Source of the DNA: Amphimedon queenslandica
Lineage: Eukaryota > Porifera > Demospongiae > Haplosclerida > Niphatidae
Assembly: GCF_000090795.2 (NCBI RefSeq)
Contig: NW_003546594.1
Coordinates: 1 to 64,000, forward strand
Length of the DNA: 64,000 nt
Reading direction: 5' to 3'
The position numbers and the translations under genes are program-made. Positions 13,396-25,559 of the stretch are shown piece after piece. The notes beneath the pieces were generated by a model. It was not told the DNA's origin, made no database searches, and was given only the letters and a program-made list of their open reading frames with translations. Position 1 is the first letter of the stretch; each line of letters starts with the position of its first letter.

Positions 13396-13857
13396 TTCTT
13401 CTCACTGTAGACATTTTGCATTTCCTTAACTCCTGCTATTTCTCTAAACTTCAAAAACTTATCTTGAGATAGGCCCTTAGTTAACATATCCGATACCAAT
13501 TCTGCAGAAGGACTGTAATATCGCCTTCTTTCACTTGTTGACTGGCATAGTGGTACTTTATCCCTTTATGTTTAGAACAAGTGTGGAACTGAAGGTTTTT
13601 ATCACCGGTGTATCCAGAAACTGGAAAAAGGGAGTGCTGAAGATGCGCTAAGAGCGCTGCAATTTTGGCAAGACCCCAATTTATGGCAGTCAAATGGTGT
13701 TTGTCTTCATTTTTGTGAATTATGGGTGTGCTCATGATAATTCCAGTACTTCTGACGACTTCTGATTGCCCCTTAAAGCACTGTAAACTACTAAAATTAT
13801 GATCTGGAAGGGTTAGGTAACGTTTAGAGGCTTGGTAGTGATGCAAGAGTCTAGGAT

Positions 13858-13925
13858 TTCAGTCATTTTCTCTGAGCCCAGACATGATGGGGGTGCTCAA
13901 GCCCCTCAGCCACCCCTTGGATATG
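13858..13925 (-). repeat. Fragment of the 25053/49017 hAT-type MITE inside Copia
   Basis: In reverse complement the stretch carries GGCTTGAGCACCCCC followed by TGGGCTCAG, in the same order as at 49040-49080. It is a nested insertion relic within the Copia RNase H region. Confidence 0.6.
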
Positions 13926-16900
13926 CTCATGCAAATGCACGATTGTTTATCCTCATAGATTACAGTTGCAGTGCTTGGCTGATTCTTCAGTTCGGTAAGT
14001 AAGCGACACATCCAGATAACTTCCTGAGCTGCTCCTGCTAAATTAATATATTCAGCCTCAGCTGTTGATAATGCCACACACGTCTGTTTTTGACTTTTCC
14101 ATAACACTGTGGTTCCACCAATCTGATATATATAACCTGAGGTAGACCTGTAATCATTTAGGTCCCCAGGCAGTCTGCATTTAGAAATCCAACAATCCTT
14201 TGCAATTTTCTGATATAGCAATCCATAATCTTTTATTCCCTGAAGATATCTCATGATTTGTTTCATAGCTATTTAGTGTGGTTTCAGGGGGTCAGAACAG
14301 AACTTAGCCACATTGCTAACTGTTTATGCCAAATCTGGTCTAGTTCTAGTAGCCCAATACAACAACCTGCCAATAACTGACTGATAAAGTGACTCATCCA
14401 CATCCGCAGAACCTTCATCTTCCCTTAATAACTTAATATTAGAGTGCTGACGTTTTTAGCATGATCAATCTTAAATTTATGAAGAATGTCATCAATGTAT
14501 CCAGGCTGACTCATCTGTATTGAATGATTCTTCTTGTTCTGGACTACTTTTTACTTTAAAAGTAGTTTAATAATTATTCTCCCATATCCTTGACTTTAAA
14601 ACAGTCTCCTATTGCATTCTTAACTTAATTCATCCGTTTAAAACTCTGTCCTGCAAGTAGAGTATCATCAACGTTTACAGCTACTTTAAGTAACTCTCCT
14701 TTTTTACTTACATACAGGCAAGGGTCACTTGTTGTCTGCTTAAAACCCAACCACTGTACGCGGTTATCGACTGTAAAATTCCATCATCTTGGAGACTCAC
14801 AAACCTTTAATGCTTCTTTTCAATTTGCAGACCCATTCTTTCTGATCTTTAGTAACAAAACCTTCTGTCTGCTGCAGGTATACCTCTTCCTTCAATTCGC
14901 CACTAAGAAAACCTGTTGTCACATCCATGTGATGCACTTGTTGTTTCTTCTTGTCAGCAAGGGCAATTACTGTTTGAATAGATTCAAAATGGACCAATGA
15001 ACTGAAAGTTTCATCATAATCCAATCTGTCTTTGGGACAAACCTTGGGCCACTAAGTGTGCTTCATACCACTCTATTCCACCTTTTAATCCAATCTTGCG
15101 TTTAAAAACCCTCTTGCTACTCATCACCCTTTTCCATTTAGGTATATCAACAACATTCCTTACTTGATTATTGTGCATAGAGTTGGTCTCCTCTTGCATG
15201 GCAATATTCCAACAATCCTTGGAATATCCTTCCTACATGATACAGCATCATTATAAGTACTGGGTTTACCCCAATGCTCAACAGCAGCATTTTTCCATAT
15301 TCCATACCAATCTTGTCATCTCTTAGACCTCTCCGAATATCTTATGACTCACTTGTTGTACTGGTCAATAGCTTCGTAACTGTTTTTCACCTTCACATTC
15401 ATGTTGTGGATCCATAACACCGCCTTCAATCTCCACAGAATCTTGTGGCTTTTGTAGTTCTTCCCATCCTCTCACAGATTCATCGAAGATGACAACTTGA
15501 CTGAAGAATACATGTGATTTTTGCAAATCATAAAGATGATATCCTTTTACATCAATACCATATCCCATGAAAAAGCATTTTCTAGATTTTGAGTCGAGTT
15601 TCTGGCATTCTTTACTAGGTGTATGTGCATAAGCAGCACTCTAGAATAAATCACAAGTGGTTTTGCACCTGTGAATGCTTCATAGGGTATCATCTTATCT
15701 AATGCTGATGTTGGATTCCTATAGGCAGCATGCAGTAGACAGAGCGGCAGCCCAAATTTTTTAAAGTATTCTGGAATCAGATAGCATTAATCTCATACTC
15801 TCAAGAAAAGTTCTATTCATCCAATCTGACACACTGTTTTGTTGAGGGGTCCTGAGTAATGTGCGCAAATGTCTAACTACCTGTGACTTAAGGAATTTTG
15901 TGAATTCAGAAGACACATACTCTTCACCATTGTCTGTACAAGTGGCTTTTAATGTGTGTCCTGTTGATTTCTCTACTAATGCTTTCCATTATAAAAACCA
16001 ACTAAATACTTCACTCTTCCATCTCAGTGGATACACCCACACATAACAAGAGTAATTGTTAAAGAATGTGACAAAGTACACGGCTCCAACAAGAGATGTC
16101 TCACTCAACTTCCCACATACATCACTATGTACTAGCTCCAATGGTTTCTTAGCCCCTTGGAAACTTGCCTTAGCAAATTTAGTATGGTGCTGTATTCCTT
16201 TTTACCTGACTCAGACTTTATTGGTTTAATGTCATCAACATCAAGCCTAAAACCAATCCTTCCTTTCATAATTTAATCAGATTTTTTGAGTTTAAGTGTC
16301 CATATCTACAACCCATAACATACTCTTTTGATGAGGACAATTGATCATGAACTGTATTTGCTTGTTAAATTCCTCTCAGATAATACAACTTTCCAACTTT
16401 CACTATTAGTCTCTGTTGCTTATCACTGATAAGACAATGTAACCTTTGCTACATTTTCTGTAGCCTTTGGAACACTAATAAGACTGTATGACAGTTGGGA
16501 AACATATAGAACATCACTTAATCAACAGTTTCCATCCTTGCTATCTGGTGATATAATTGTCAACTCAACAACACCACCCCTGTGAGCCTTTAATAACTGT
16601 CCATCACCCAAAGCTACTTCCACTGGCTTATCCTGGTTTAATAGTTCATAGAACTGATCAAATGTGGCAAGTTGCACCACAGTCCACAATCCCATTCCTC
16701 GACCTTTTGCTTGACTCTCCAACTGATAGAATAAGGTTCAGAGCTAGAACAATTGCATCACAATCAGACTTACTTTCCTTTGTTGCAGTGATTGGATTAG
16801 CTTTGTGTCTATATTTTCTTCGCTTTGTATCCTGAGGAGGCAGCTTCTCTCCTGATGTGGTTTCCCCAGTGCAATACCCTTGTATATGCCTCAATTTCTT

Positions 16901-17789
16901 GCACAAATGGCATCTCAATGGTACTGTTCTGTGATGGTTTGTGGTCATGGCATTTTCACTGCTCATGTTACCAGCAGCTCCATCCATCATCTTTCTCTTC
17001 TCATGTAAATGTTTAGTCACCACTTCCATTTTAGGGTCTTCAGAGATAGCTTCTAGGGCAGTAACAAGTATAATAAATGATTCTGGCAAACTAGCATACA
17101 GATGGACCATGCTGAAATAGCATCTCCTGCCACAGAAAGCTAATGAAATATCTCAATCATTGACTTGATATGATCCTGAACAAAATCCTTTTCTCCAAGC
17201 TTCAATGACTACAGTTTCCTCCACAGAGACGGCTTGTTTGCCCACGTTTTCCGTTGATACTGATCCTACAATGTTTTATACACCTTCACTGGATATTCCG
17301 GGTCTTCTCCAATTAGGTAAAGCTACAACAGCTTCATGGACATGATTATAATGGAAAGAGCACCATCTCTTGCCAAAAAATTAGTGTACACCTCAGATCG
17401 ACTCGGATCAGGAGTTGTTTCTACACCACAAACAATTCTCCAAAGTCCAACCTTCATTAAAGCCATACGACATTGTAGTTTCCAAGTAACATAATTTGAG
17501 TTTATTCAATGGTAGAAGAGCAGTTTTATTCTCAGCTATGCTTCAATCATAAGATGTTACATTATTTGAATACAACCAAGTTAACTTTACTTAGTCTTCA
17601 ATAAAACAAGAACCAATAACTAAAACCTATATAATCAATGCAACAACAGAATACTTATATACGAAATTTAAACGAATGCAATGTTTTGGTAACATGTGTA
17701 ATAATATTGTACATACAGATAAATAAGAATAGTTGGCAAAGTGCTAGAAAACACAATAATTCCTGGAATGTTCTAGAATAATAATTATA

Positions 17790-18297
17790 CTATGTCCAAA
17801 CTGAGAATGGACCAGAAGTGGAAGCAGCTGCATTGGAATTTGAAAAATGTAGTTACGTCACTAATGTCGTGTTATAATAATATTTATAGAGACATGGCTG
17901 ATATTTCGGCTGTCTTGTTTCACTTTAAAAACAGTCTTGTTCTTCCTGATAAGCAGTACAATAGCTGCTGGAGTCAACTAGTTTTCATAAAGGCCATCAT
18001 GATCAGAAGATCTTGCTCTATTAGCATTTTATAAGAAGAATTAACAGGTTGGGCGCTCGACCACATGTGCTTATGTAAACTATGACATCATAGAACGTCA
18101 TTGCGGTTAGCTTTGGTGTGCCATTGGGTTTATAGGGGGAACCCAGTTCTCAGGGTTCCCAAGGGCTGAGAGACCCAAGACCTGAGATCCTGAAGCAGCA
18201 TTGAGCAACTAAGGACATGTAAAAGTCTCATTCTTATCCCACATTCCTATAAAAACTTATTCCAATTTTTCTTGGTCCAAACTCAGTTGGGACATAG
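17790..18297. mobile_element. Mariner-type MITE inside the Copia 5' LTR (508 bp, TA duplication)
   Basis: Left end CTATGTCCAAACTGAG and right end CTCAGTTGGGACATAG are inverted repeats with one mismatch. The element is flanked by TA on both sides (17788-17789 and 18298-18299). The other LTR reads straight through this point (ATTATAATGCAATAATG near 13365), giving the empty site for comparison. It carries an 80-residue frame (17792-18034) without transposase motifs, so it is non-autonomous. TA duplication and terminal repeats point to a Tc1/mariner-mobilised element, younger than the host LTR. Confidence 0.85.
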
Positions 18298-18520
18298 TAT
18301 GTTATGCAATAATGTCAAAAGTGCATATCCTTTTCATTGGATAGTGTCATAAGTAAAGCTTACGAGTTCAGGAGGAAGAGAGCCAATAATTGTGTAGGGT
18401 CCTATGCTGAAGGACACGCGAATTAAAACTGTGATGGAAGAGGACAATATGGAAGCATGTAGCTCTAATAAAGAGCTTTGTAGTATTGGTGAGTTTCAAC
18501 AAATTATGTGTCAATATATA

Positions 18521-18830
18521 ATAAACAATTAAATATAAAACATTAAATATGGAAAAGTAGTAGGATTGAATAGGAAAAAAGTAAAGAAAAAAAAGGGTAC
18601 TTGTAAACTGGTGATTTAAGGAATCCTACACCACTGCATGAAGAAAATCACCCAATAGAATTGTATTAATCCACACAAAGTACCTGATAGATACTGACCT
18701 ATACATGAAGCCATGTCTTTCATGCAATAGTGCAGGATTTCTTACATCACCAGTTTACAAGTACTCTCTTGTTTTTTACTTTTTCCAATTCAATCGTACT
18801 ACTTTTTCATTTTCAATGTTGTTTATTTAC
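18521..18830. mobile_element. Foldback element, about 310 bp
   Basis: Left arm 18521-18643 and right arm 18717-18830 are reverse complements: GTACTTGTAAACTGGTGAT pairs with ATCACCAGTTTACAAGTAC, and AAAAGTAGTAGGATTGAAT pairs with ATTCAATCGTACTACTTTT. The spacer is about 73 bases. No coding capacity and no clear target duplication. Confidence 0.75.
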
Positions 18831-20030
18831 TTGTTTCCATTCTTTTTTCTTAAATTTATAAATTACATTCTGTTATGATTGTGTGGTTAGGTTAATCATA
18901 TTCATGCTGATGACATGTTCATAAATTAAAATGGCATCAAACCACAAAGCCACACGGTGTCTCTAGCTGGATTTTGGCTTCCATTTTGTTCTCCGTCCTT
19001 GCTTCTTTTTGAAACTACTTGTCCAGTCCTTGACCCAAGCACAAAGGATCGATGTAAAAGCCAACTCTAGTGGTTCCCTGGTTTAAAAGATTTCTGTGTT
19101 GATAGAAGATAAAAGAACAAAGAAGAAAAAGTCTGAAGAATTTTGCAGAAATTTGAATTTGGGCCTCTTCTCCAGAAATGCTCCTGATATAGTACAGTCC
19201 ACTTTAAACGTACCAGGAGAATCGCTCAGTGAAGGAGACCTCCATTTATAAGGCTCTACAACATAGGATACTGCCTTTATAATTATTTTATGTAGATTAA
19301 CCTTAAATGCCGATCAGGTCAACGGCATAACTTTTTTATTACAACACCAGAGAGACAGAATATTGCAAAGTCACTCGCTAAAAAACAGTGACATTTTCAT
19401 TCACAATTCTTAATTCAGAGTGGTCTCAGCCAGTCATTAATTGTATTACGAAGCTACTGCATGATGAAAGGAAAGGAATGTCATCAGACAAGTCAATCTC
19501 AATTATTCTAGATAACTAAAAGGTGTGCGGCAGTTTCGATGGAACAGTTTGTTCCTTTAATTAAATCAAAAAGCCAGTCATGGTGACAGTAATCTCGTCT
19601 GTTGTTGTGCATAATGATGACAACCACAGAACAATTGTGTTTCATTGCTTCAATTCTTCTGAAGAATTGATTTCTGAAATACTGAAATGGTATCATCTTG
19701 CTACAGTGCATCTTGAAAAACAGAAACCAGTACTAGACCCTGCAACAATCTCGTATATTATTTGGAATGAACAATAAGTGTGTCTGTATGTTTGATTGTG
19801 TGAAGAAAGTTTTTGGAGATGCTGCTGTTATGGAACATGCTACTACTATTAAGAGAAAATGTACACAAAAGTGTTTAGATAAAGAGAGATCGGTGAAGAA
19901 AGAGAAAAATGATCCATGACTTTATGCTATGGGTATAAAATATAACAAATAAATAAGTGACTATTATGCTTTAAGTAATAATACTAGCAATTTTCATGTA
20001 CTTGATCATAGTGAATCATATCATGCAATC
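18831..20030. other. Unrecognised; possible short coding relics near 19500-19920
   Basis: Overlapping frames on both strands at 19508-19777 and a lysine-rich plus frame to 19918 (KKVFGDAAVMEHATTIKRKC) may be eroded exons. No family is recognisable. Confidence 0.3.
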
Positions 20031-20140
20031 TCTTGCCAGATATGGAGGTCAGTTGATGTAATTTCTTGCCTGATATAGTTGTCAGATCACGTAACTTCTT
20101 GCATGATATAGTTGTCAGATCATGCAGCTTCATGCCAGTG
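20031..20140. repeat. 33-bp tandem repeat, 3 units plus a partial
   Basis: TCTTGCCAGATATGG-like units start at 20031, 20064, 20097 and 20130, exactly 33 bases apart, each with GTCAGATCA or a close variant. Degenerate related words (AGATCATGTAAGATC) continue to about 20310. The array lies just upstream of the Harbinger transposase and may be subterminal repeats of that element. Confidence 0.7.
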
Positions 20141-20403
20141 TGAACATGCATAATTGTTTTGCCGGGTTAGTTTGTATAAGAAAAGGCAGTAAGATCGTGC
20201 AGATTCTTGCCTGAAAGATACTTAAGATCATGTAAGATCCTGCTTGATAAGCAATCGGATCTTGCCATATTTTCGAATTTCTTGTCCCATAATCTTACAA
20301 GATCATACCTGTTGTTGGCTCTAACATCTGATTCAGTTATTTGAAAGATTATATCTAAGATCTTAAGTAAATTTTTTTTGCTGGGTTATTAGCTCGAGGA
20401 TAC

Positions 20404-21640
20404 CATTTACGAGGATGTCTAAAGAACGTTTTGACTCTCTTCATTTCAAGATAAAGTATTGTCTGAGAGGCAAAAAGCTATTTACTTTAAAACATTTAGG
20501 TGAGCCCAATGTTTAGTCATAGGTATTACTACATTCTGAGTTAAGTCCAGCTGAAAGATTGGCTGTCACATTGCAATTTCTAGCCACTGGTAATTCCCAG
20601 GTGAGATGAGCCTGATATTTTTGGGGGTCCTATTTCATTTTAATTCATGTACATATTCAAATAGGTTTCACTGTCATTCAGTTTTCAGATGGGTCGATCC
20701 ACTGTATGTGGCATTGTAAAGGACACATGTAAGGCCCAAGTATGAACAAGCACCAAATTTAGAGCCTGAATGGAAGGGGTTCAGCAAGCAGTTTGAGCAA
20801 CTATGGAACTTTTCACATTGTATTGGTTTGTAAAATTTATGTATTTGTGTGACACAAATAGAGAAAGATTAATTTAGGTGCACAGACGGAAAGCACATTG
20901 TTATTCAGGCTCCTGAAAATGCTTGCTCCAACATCTTTAATTATAAAGGGACACACTTCATTTTACTGATGGCATTGTGATGCTCACTACAGGCAAGTGT
21001 TTACGAATTTTTAAGCTTATAATTGTGGACGGTTTACTCTGGTTGACATTGGCAAAACAGGTCATCACAGTGATGGAGGCGTTTTCTCAAACTCTTCATT
21101 TGGTCAGGCTTTTGACAGTGGCGCATCCTCTGTATCCCTCAACTCTCTCCCTTGCCAAGAACTACCTTACCCAATTACCCATTTGTAATTGTTGGTGACG
21201 AAGCTTTTCCTGTAAAGGAAAACTTGCTACATCCATACCAAGAAAGATATATATCAGGTAAAATTAATATTAGACTATTGACACATGATTTTCCTACCAT
21301 ACAGAGAACAAGGCTATATTTAACTATAGATTGAGCAGGGCCAGACATATAATAGAAAAATCTTTTCAAATATTGCCTGCCAGGTGGAAAATATTTCGCC
21401 ATCTAATAATTGCCAGGCCAGAGAGAGAGTAGAAGGGTACAAAAAAGATTCAATGGTTGTACATAATTACCTCTGAACTACAGAGTTGTCTGTGTACTCT
21501 CCACCTGGATTTAATGAAGGTCAAGATGGTGGGGGAAGCATAGTTGTAGGAAATCAGAGGAAAGAAGAAGAACCGTCTCGGTTGACATCTGTGACCCAAG
21601 TTGGCAGCAACAGGTAAATGAAACACAAAGGTTCTGTCAT
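20404..21640 (+). pseudogene. PIF/Harbinger transposase relic (DDE_Tnp_4 type)
   Basis: Recognisable pieces in order: MSKERFDSL (20415), LSPAERLAVTLQFLATGN (20545-20595), VSLSFSFQMGRSTVCGIVK-like sequence (20665-20725), a YEQAP...EWKGFSKQFEQLWN block (20745-20815), [13 protein letters not shown] (20885-20925), FNYKGTHF (20940), VGDEAFPVKENLLHPY (21190-21240), YRLSRARHIIE (21325-21355) and VVHNYL with SPPGFNEGQ (21455-21520). This is the standard Harbinger nuclease with DDE active site (first Asp in DGKH, second in VGDEAF). The reading frame changes several times and contains stops, for instance around 20990-21150 and near 21330, so it is inactive. Its accessory MADF gene lies on the opposite strand just downstream. 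Confidence 0.85.
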
Positions 21641-21969
21641 GGCGATATAAGTTAAACAAGTTTATCTATCTAGGTACTCCAGAGCAGCTTCAAAAATTAC
21701 AGACGGTTTTAATGTATATTTTAGAAGTCAAGCTTGAGAGCTGTGCTGGCAGTACAGTTATGTTTGACGAATAGATGTTAAATAATTCATGATGTTAATA
21801 ATAAGTGACCAATTCGAGATACATGCACAAAAATTAATAATTCAAGTTTTGACTATAATGATGTGGTGTGTGATGGTCATGAGTATCACTAGTTGATGGG
21901 GTAGAAGTCCAAAATTGAAAAGAACTTACTGGATCTCCGTCTTAGCCAGTGCCTTTTTTCGAGCGGTAA

Positions 21970-23214
21970 AACGTCAGTGAGTGGCTGCTATTGGTTCATC
22001 ATAGTGACCTTTGTCATCAACATCTCTTCTAGCCCTCTTGTTCTCTTGAAATAAGTGAAAGCTTTGTAAAAGTAGTTCATCCACTTCATTTGCTTTGCTT
22101 TTCTTTTTAACGACCTGGGGGCGAAGCCCCCAGGTCGTTCCTATAATTGATTTCACCGTCGTGCTATCTATACATATATATATATATTTGTATGTCCACA
22201 CTTATATTTCTTCTATACATGTTGTATTGGAGAAATAACAAGCCTTAGCAACCACCCGCCCACGCTCCTTTACGTAAGTGGGTGTGGCCACGGAAAACAA
22301 AACGGCAGCTTACACACAGGACAAAGTTATGAGCTTTCTAACAGCCAGAAAACATAGAAATACTGTCTAACAACTTCTCTAGAAGCAGTTGCAGGTAGAG
22401 AGAACCTCTGTAAGTCTTAATGTGTGCCTAGCTATGCATGCAAGGTGGTGAAATCAATTATAGGATTTATTTTTACAATGTTACGCTTGTTCCTTGGCTG
22501 TCATTTGACTGAAAGAGAAAAACGAAAAGAAAAACAATGTAGTATAGATAAGCTATGGAAAAATTACTTAATGGTTTTGTTCCAGGAGAGGAAGCACTGC
22601 TGCTACTGTTGCTGCTGGTACCAGCAGTTTCAGGAGACGAAGATTCATCCATTTTACTATACATAATGCCAGGAAAGTTTGTATAATACACAGTCAATTA
22701 TAATGAATAAAATTTACTTGAATGAAGCGCTGCTACTATTTTCAATGTCAATAGCATCATTTGTATCATTCTCGTCTTGTGCTGGTTCAGTGGAACTGCT
22801 ACCAAAGTTACTTGATGTTCCATGGGAATATATCACACAGATAAAGCTTCAACAACAGAGTCTAAACTTATGTTCTGTGCTAAATGGTGTCTGACACATC
22901 ATTGCCTGAATGTGAGCCAACAAGAAACAGACACTAAGCCTTCTCCACTCTTCCTCTTCTTCACCTTTTTTTTCCGTCACACTTTTATCTCTTAAGGCTT
23001 TCCATTTCCTCTGGCAGTCCTGAGATTTAACTTGTCCCCTAACCTTATTTTTTTCTTATGACAGTATTTTTAGGAATAAAATGTTTACTAACCATCTCAG
23101 CGACTTCTTTCCATGCATTTTCCTTTGTCTGCAAGTCTTTGTAGGCTCTTGAAGACACTTGCCACGAACACTGGTAGCCTCTCATACTTCATTGAGCTTG
23201 TCCTCCATTTTATC
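21970..23214 (-). pseudogene. MADF-type partner gene of the Harbinger element
   Basis: Minus-strand exon 1 (23214 to about 23094) starts MEDKLNEV and, after a frame change and stop, gives RAYKDLQTKENAWKEVAEM, the core of a MADF domain, ending at a GTTAGT donor. The next piece (about 23035-22900) reads VKSQDCQRKWKALRDKSV, the domain's second half. Serine-rich sequence (22697-22473) and a C-terminal KKKSKANEVDELLLQSF tail (about 22120-22050) follow. Harbinger transposons encode such a Myb/SANT-like protein beside the transposase, needed for nuclear import and end binding. The opposite orientation and closeness to 20404-21640 support one element of roughly 3 kb. Confidence 0.7.
22109..22139. repeat. 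Perfect 14-bp GC-rich hairpin
   Basis: AACGACCTGGGGGC and GCCCCCAGGTCGTT flank a GAA loop. It is unusually GC-rich for this window and lies within the tail of the Harbinger partner gene. It could be a terminator-like or cruciform structure, or a tiny insertion. Confidence 0.8.
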
Positions 23215-23299
23215 AAGTGTGTGGTGAGTTTAATCACGTGGTAGCTTTGATTTGATTGGCTGAACGCTCAGCTATTGACGGTCAAATGCTTATTCTAAC

Positions 23300-23757
23300 G
23301 TTGCATGTCATCGTTGATAAATGAACAAACGTTCCCCATATGCTATGCTATGTGTCGTATCGTAAACCAGCCCGTAAAGGTATAGTACAAGATTCCTGTG
23401 AGACCGTGCAACAATAAATTTTATGTCAAGCTGAACAGCACTAAAATCCATTCACTTGGAAACATGAAGCATGCAAACATTTGATATCCAGTGGGAGTAG
23501 ATATGATGCTTCGCAAAAAATTAATTGTTAAGGCCAGTGATCCACTACTTCAATATATTACGGTGCGATTCAACAGGAAAAGGCAATTAGGGCCTATTAA
23601 GGAGTAAGGATTATATGCCTTGCAAAAATCTACCATCTCTGCCAATAGTGACATTATTGGACAGCGAGCATACCACTGACTGTCTATGATTTTTGAATTG
23701 GCCAGTCATGTTCGTGAACTAGTATACATTATAGTATATATGTACCAGCACTGAATG
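23300..23757. other. No recognisable feature
   Basis: Between the Harbinger partner gene and the next MITE; no gene or repeat recognised. Confidence 0.4.
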
Positions 23758-24306
23758 CAGTGAAACCGAGAAATGCGGACACCATTGGGACCTCCCCAAT
23801 GTCTCCTGATAATAAGGGTGTCCATACTTAAGGGTTTTTTAAAACAGTAACAAATTAATGAACTAATACATGGACGCCAGTGCTGTTGCTAAAATGAAGG
23901 ACTCTATGTTGTTGCAGTCACACTGCCAACAGGGTGAACAGAGAAACTGGATATGGACTAGAAAGTCCTTGCAAGTATCGCTGGTATCACTCAGAAACAT
24001 ACTTGCAGAAGTCAAAAGACATTCTTCATTCTATTATTCAGCATGGCCTTATTACATTAGTAAAATTATTACATGAATTAGTAAGACCACACACTGGGTG
24101 TGGCTTATATCCGCATTATGGGTTCTTATTTAATGGCCAGCATCCAGTTAGGGATCAAGAAAGTGGCCGAATTACGGAATAAAGATGTGTCCTTAACTGA
24201 GGGGTTCACCAATAGTGTCCTCTGGCTTATTGTCCACACCAGCTGCAACTGTCCACATAACCACTATGTCCTTATCTCAAGGGGTCCACATTTCAAGGTA
24301 CCACTG
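23758..24306. mobile_element. hAT-like non-autonomous element, about 549 bp
   Basis: Left end CAGTGAAACCGAGAAATGCG and right end in reverse complement CAGTGGTACCTTGAAATGTG match at most positions. CAGTG-type ends are typical of hAT elements. Internal repeats of GGACA/TGTCC words occur. The short frames inside (for example 24100-24369) have no transposase motif. An 8-bp target duplication is not obvious, so the exact ends are uncertain. Confidence 0.55.
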
Positions 24307-25050
24307 AATAAAGTTTTGAAAATTTTCCTTTATGCAATTTTAATCCTAATCTCAGAGTACAAGTCATGATAGATCAGTGTTATAATGGCAGAAGCAGGGG
24401 CTACACATGTGTTTATGCTCATTTGCAATGTCTGGCAAGAAAATACCTTAGAACTTAAACAATGATCATATTAAATGGATTGTTCGTTCTAGTAATTGTA
24501 ACATTCATTAGGTTGTGGTTTATGCTATGTAATCTTTGTTATGTACTATATCTAGTGTGTATAGGTTTTGTACTAGAGTTGTAGTTGTTGTCTCTCTTGG
24601 TCATTTAATGTGTTTAGTTGTTCGTGATTCTTCTCTCTCTGTAAGTTTGACTCCCATAAGATACCGCAGCTCGGGTTACAATGGCAGCTGCAATTATTCA
24701 CTGTCATAAAAAATCAATTAAAAACCAATAAAACATACATAAACCAAGATGCAGTTAAATTGAAAATGACATAATAAAGTAAAGCTCCTGTCTGCAGTGC
24801 TCTTGAATTTATTATATTCTTCTTATTAATAATCTTTAGTCTCTTTGAAGCTATTTTACCAGTTTTTTCAGAACTACACTCTCTGGAACACTATGCCCGT
24901 CTCACTTGTTATACTGTTTCAAGTAATTAGGTGTGGTTAGTTATCTTGTCTACTAAAAAAACTCGAAGACCATACCATAAGCTCAGAGATAGTGAACATG
25001 CTGCAATCGGTGAAATAGCAATTCAGAATGGCCCTGCTAAGGCTGCCAGA
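24307..25050. other. No recognisable feature
   Basis: AT-rich intergenic sequence, no frames or repeats of note. Confidence 0.45.
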
Positions 25051-25052
25051 CA

Positions 25053-25411
25053 CAGGTGTATCAAGGATGGGTGCTAAGTGTGCTTGGGCACCCTCCTTAA
25101 GGCTGGGCTCTGACAAAAATAGCTGAAGTTCAAAACTTTAGCATCACTACCAAGCCACTTAATAAAGATATGTAGCGCCTGATTATAAATTCAGCAGTTT
25201 CCATTGCTTTAACGAGCCATCAGAAGTTCCAGTATGCTTGAAATTATGCAGACCCCACCCATAATTAAACTATAATAAAGGAAAACACCATTTTACCACC
25301 GTAAAAGTGGGCATGGTCAAAATTGAGGCACGCTTCATGCACCCATATTGACTATTTCATTCGTTTCTGTAACCCAGCAACCCCCTTTCGAAATTCCTAG
25401 ATATGCCCCTG
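25053..25411. mobile_element. hAT-type MITE, copy 1
   Basis: Starts CAGGTGTATCAAGG and ends, in reverse complement, CAGGGGCATATCTAGG. It aligns along its length with 49017-49354: shared words include GGCTGGGCTC, GCATCACTACCAAG, GCAGTTTCC and GACCCCACCC. About 359 bp, non-coding. CAGGGG-type ends suggest hAT mobilisation; no clean target duplication was found. Confidence 0.7.
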
Positions 25412-25559
25412 AAACATTATATGGTTAGTAAAAGCAATGTGAGGTGTATCCATAGGAAGTATAGCTAAGCATTTCTGTAGACCACTAGTAAGACTCTGCA
25501 CATCATTACCACAGGGAAAGCCAGGCAAACCTTTAATACTTAGGGAAAACATGGACAGT

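Larger units (their letters stand above)
13135..18335 (-). mobile_element. Ty1/Copia LTR retrotransposon, broken fossil with nested MITEs
   Basis: Minus-strand element with similar LTRs at both ends: about 13135-13395 (3' LTR) and about 17560-18335 (5' LTR, lengthened by a MITE). Shared LTR words include GGTAACATGTGTAATAAT and GCAATAATGTCAAAAGT. Between them lie, in Copia order, a gag with a CCHC-type knuckle (near 16910), a protease-like VDCGATCHI (near 16660), integrase (about 15300-16500), reverse transcriptase (about 14270-15200) and RNase H ending SDMLTKGLS (about 13400-14266). It is a fossil with many breaks, and the LTRs differ at roughly one position in five by eye, so the insertion is old. 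A mariner-type MITE sits in the 5' LTR and a fragment of a hAT-type MITE in the RNase H part. Confidence 0.85.

Noticed and set aside
16557-17016. Plus-strand frames of 63-92 residues
   Set aside because: Antisense to the gag region of the Copia fossil.
20031-20140. CRISPR-like regular spacing
   Set aside because: Units are contiguous 33-bp tandem repeats without spacers, in eukaryotic DNA.
22424-22666. 80-residue plus-strand frame
   Set aside because: Antisense to the serine-rich part of the Harbinger partner gene.
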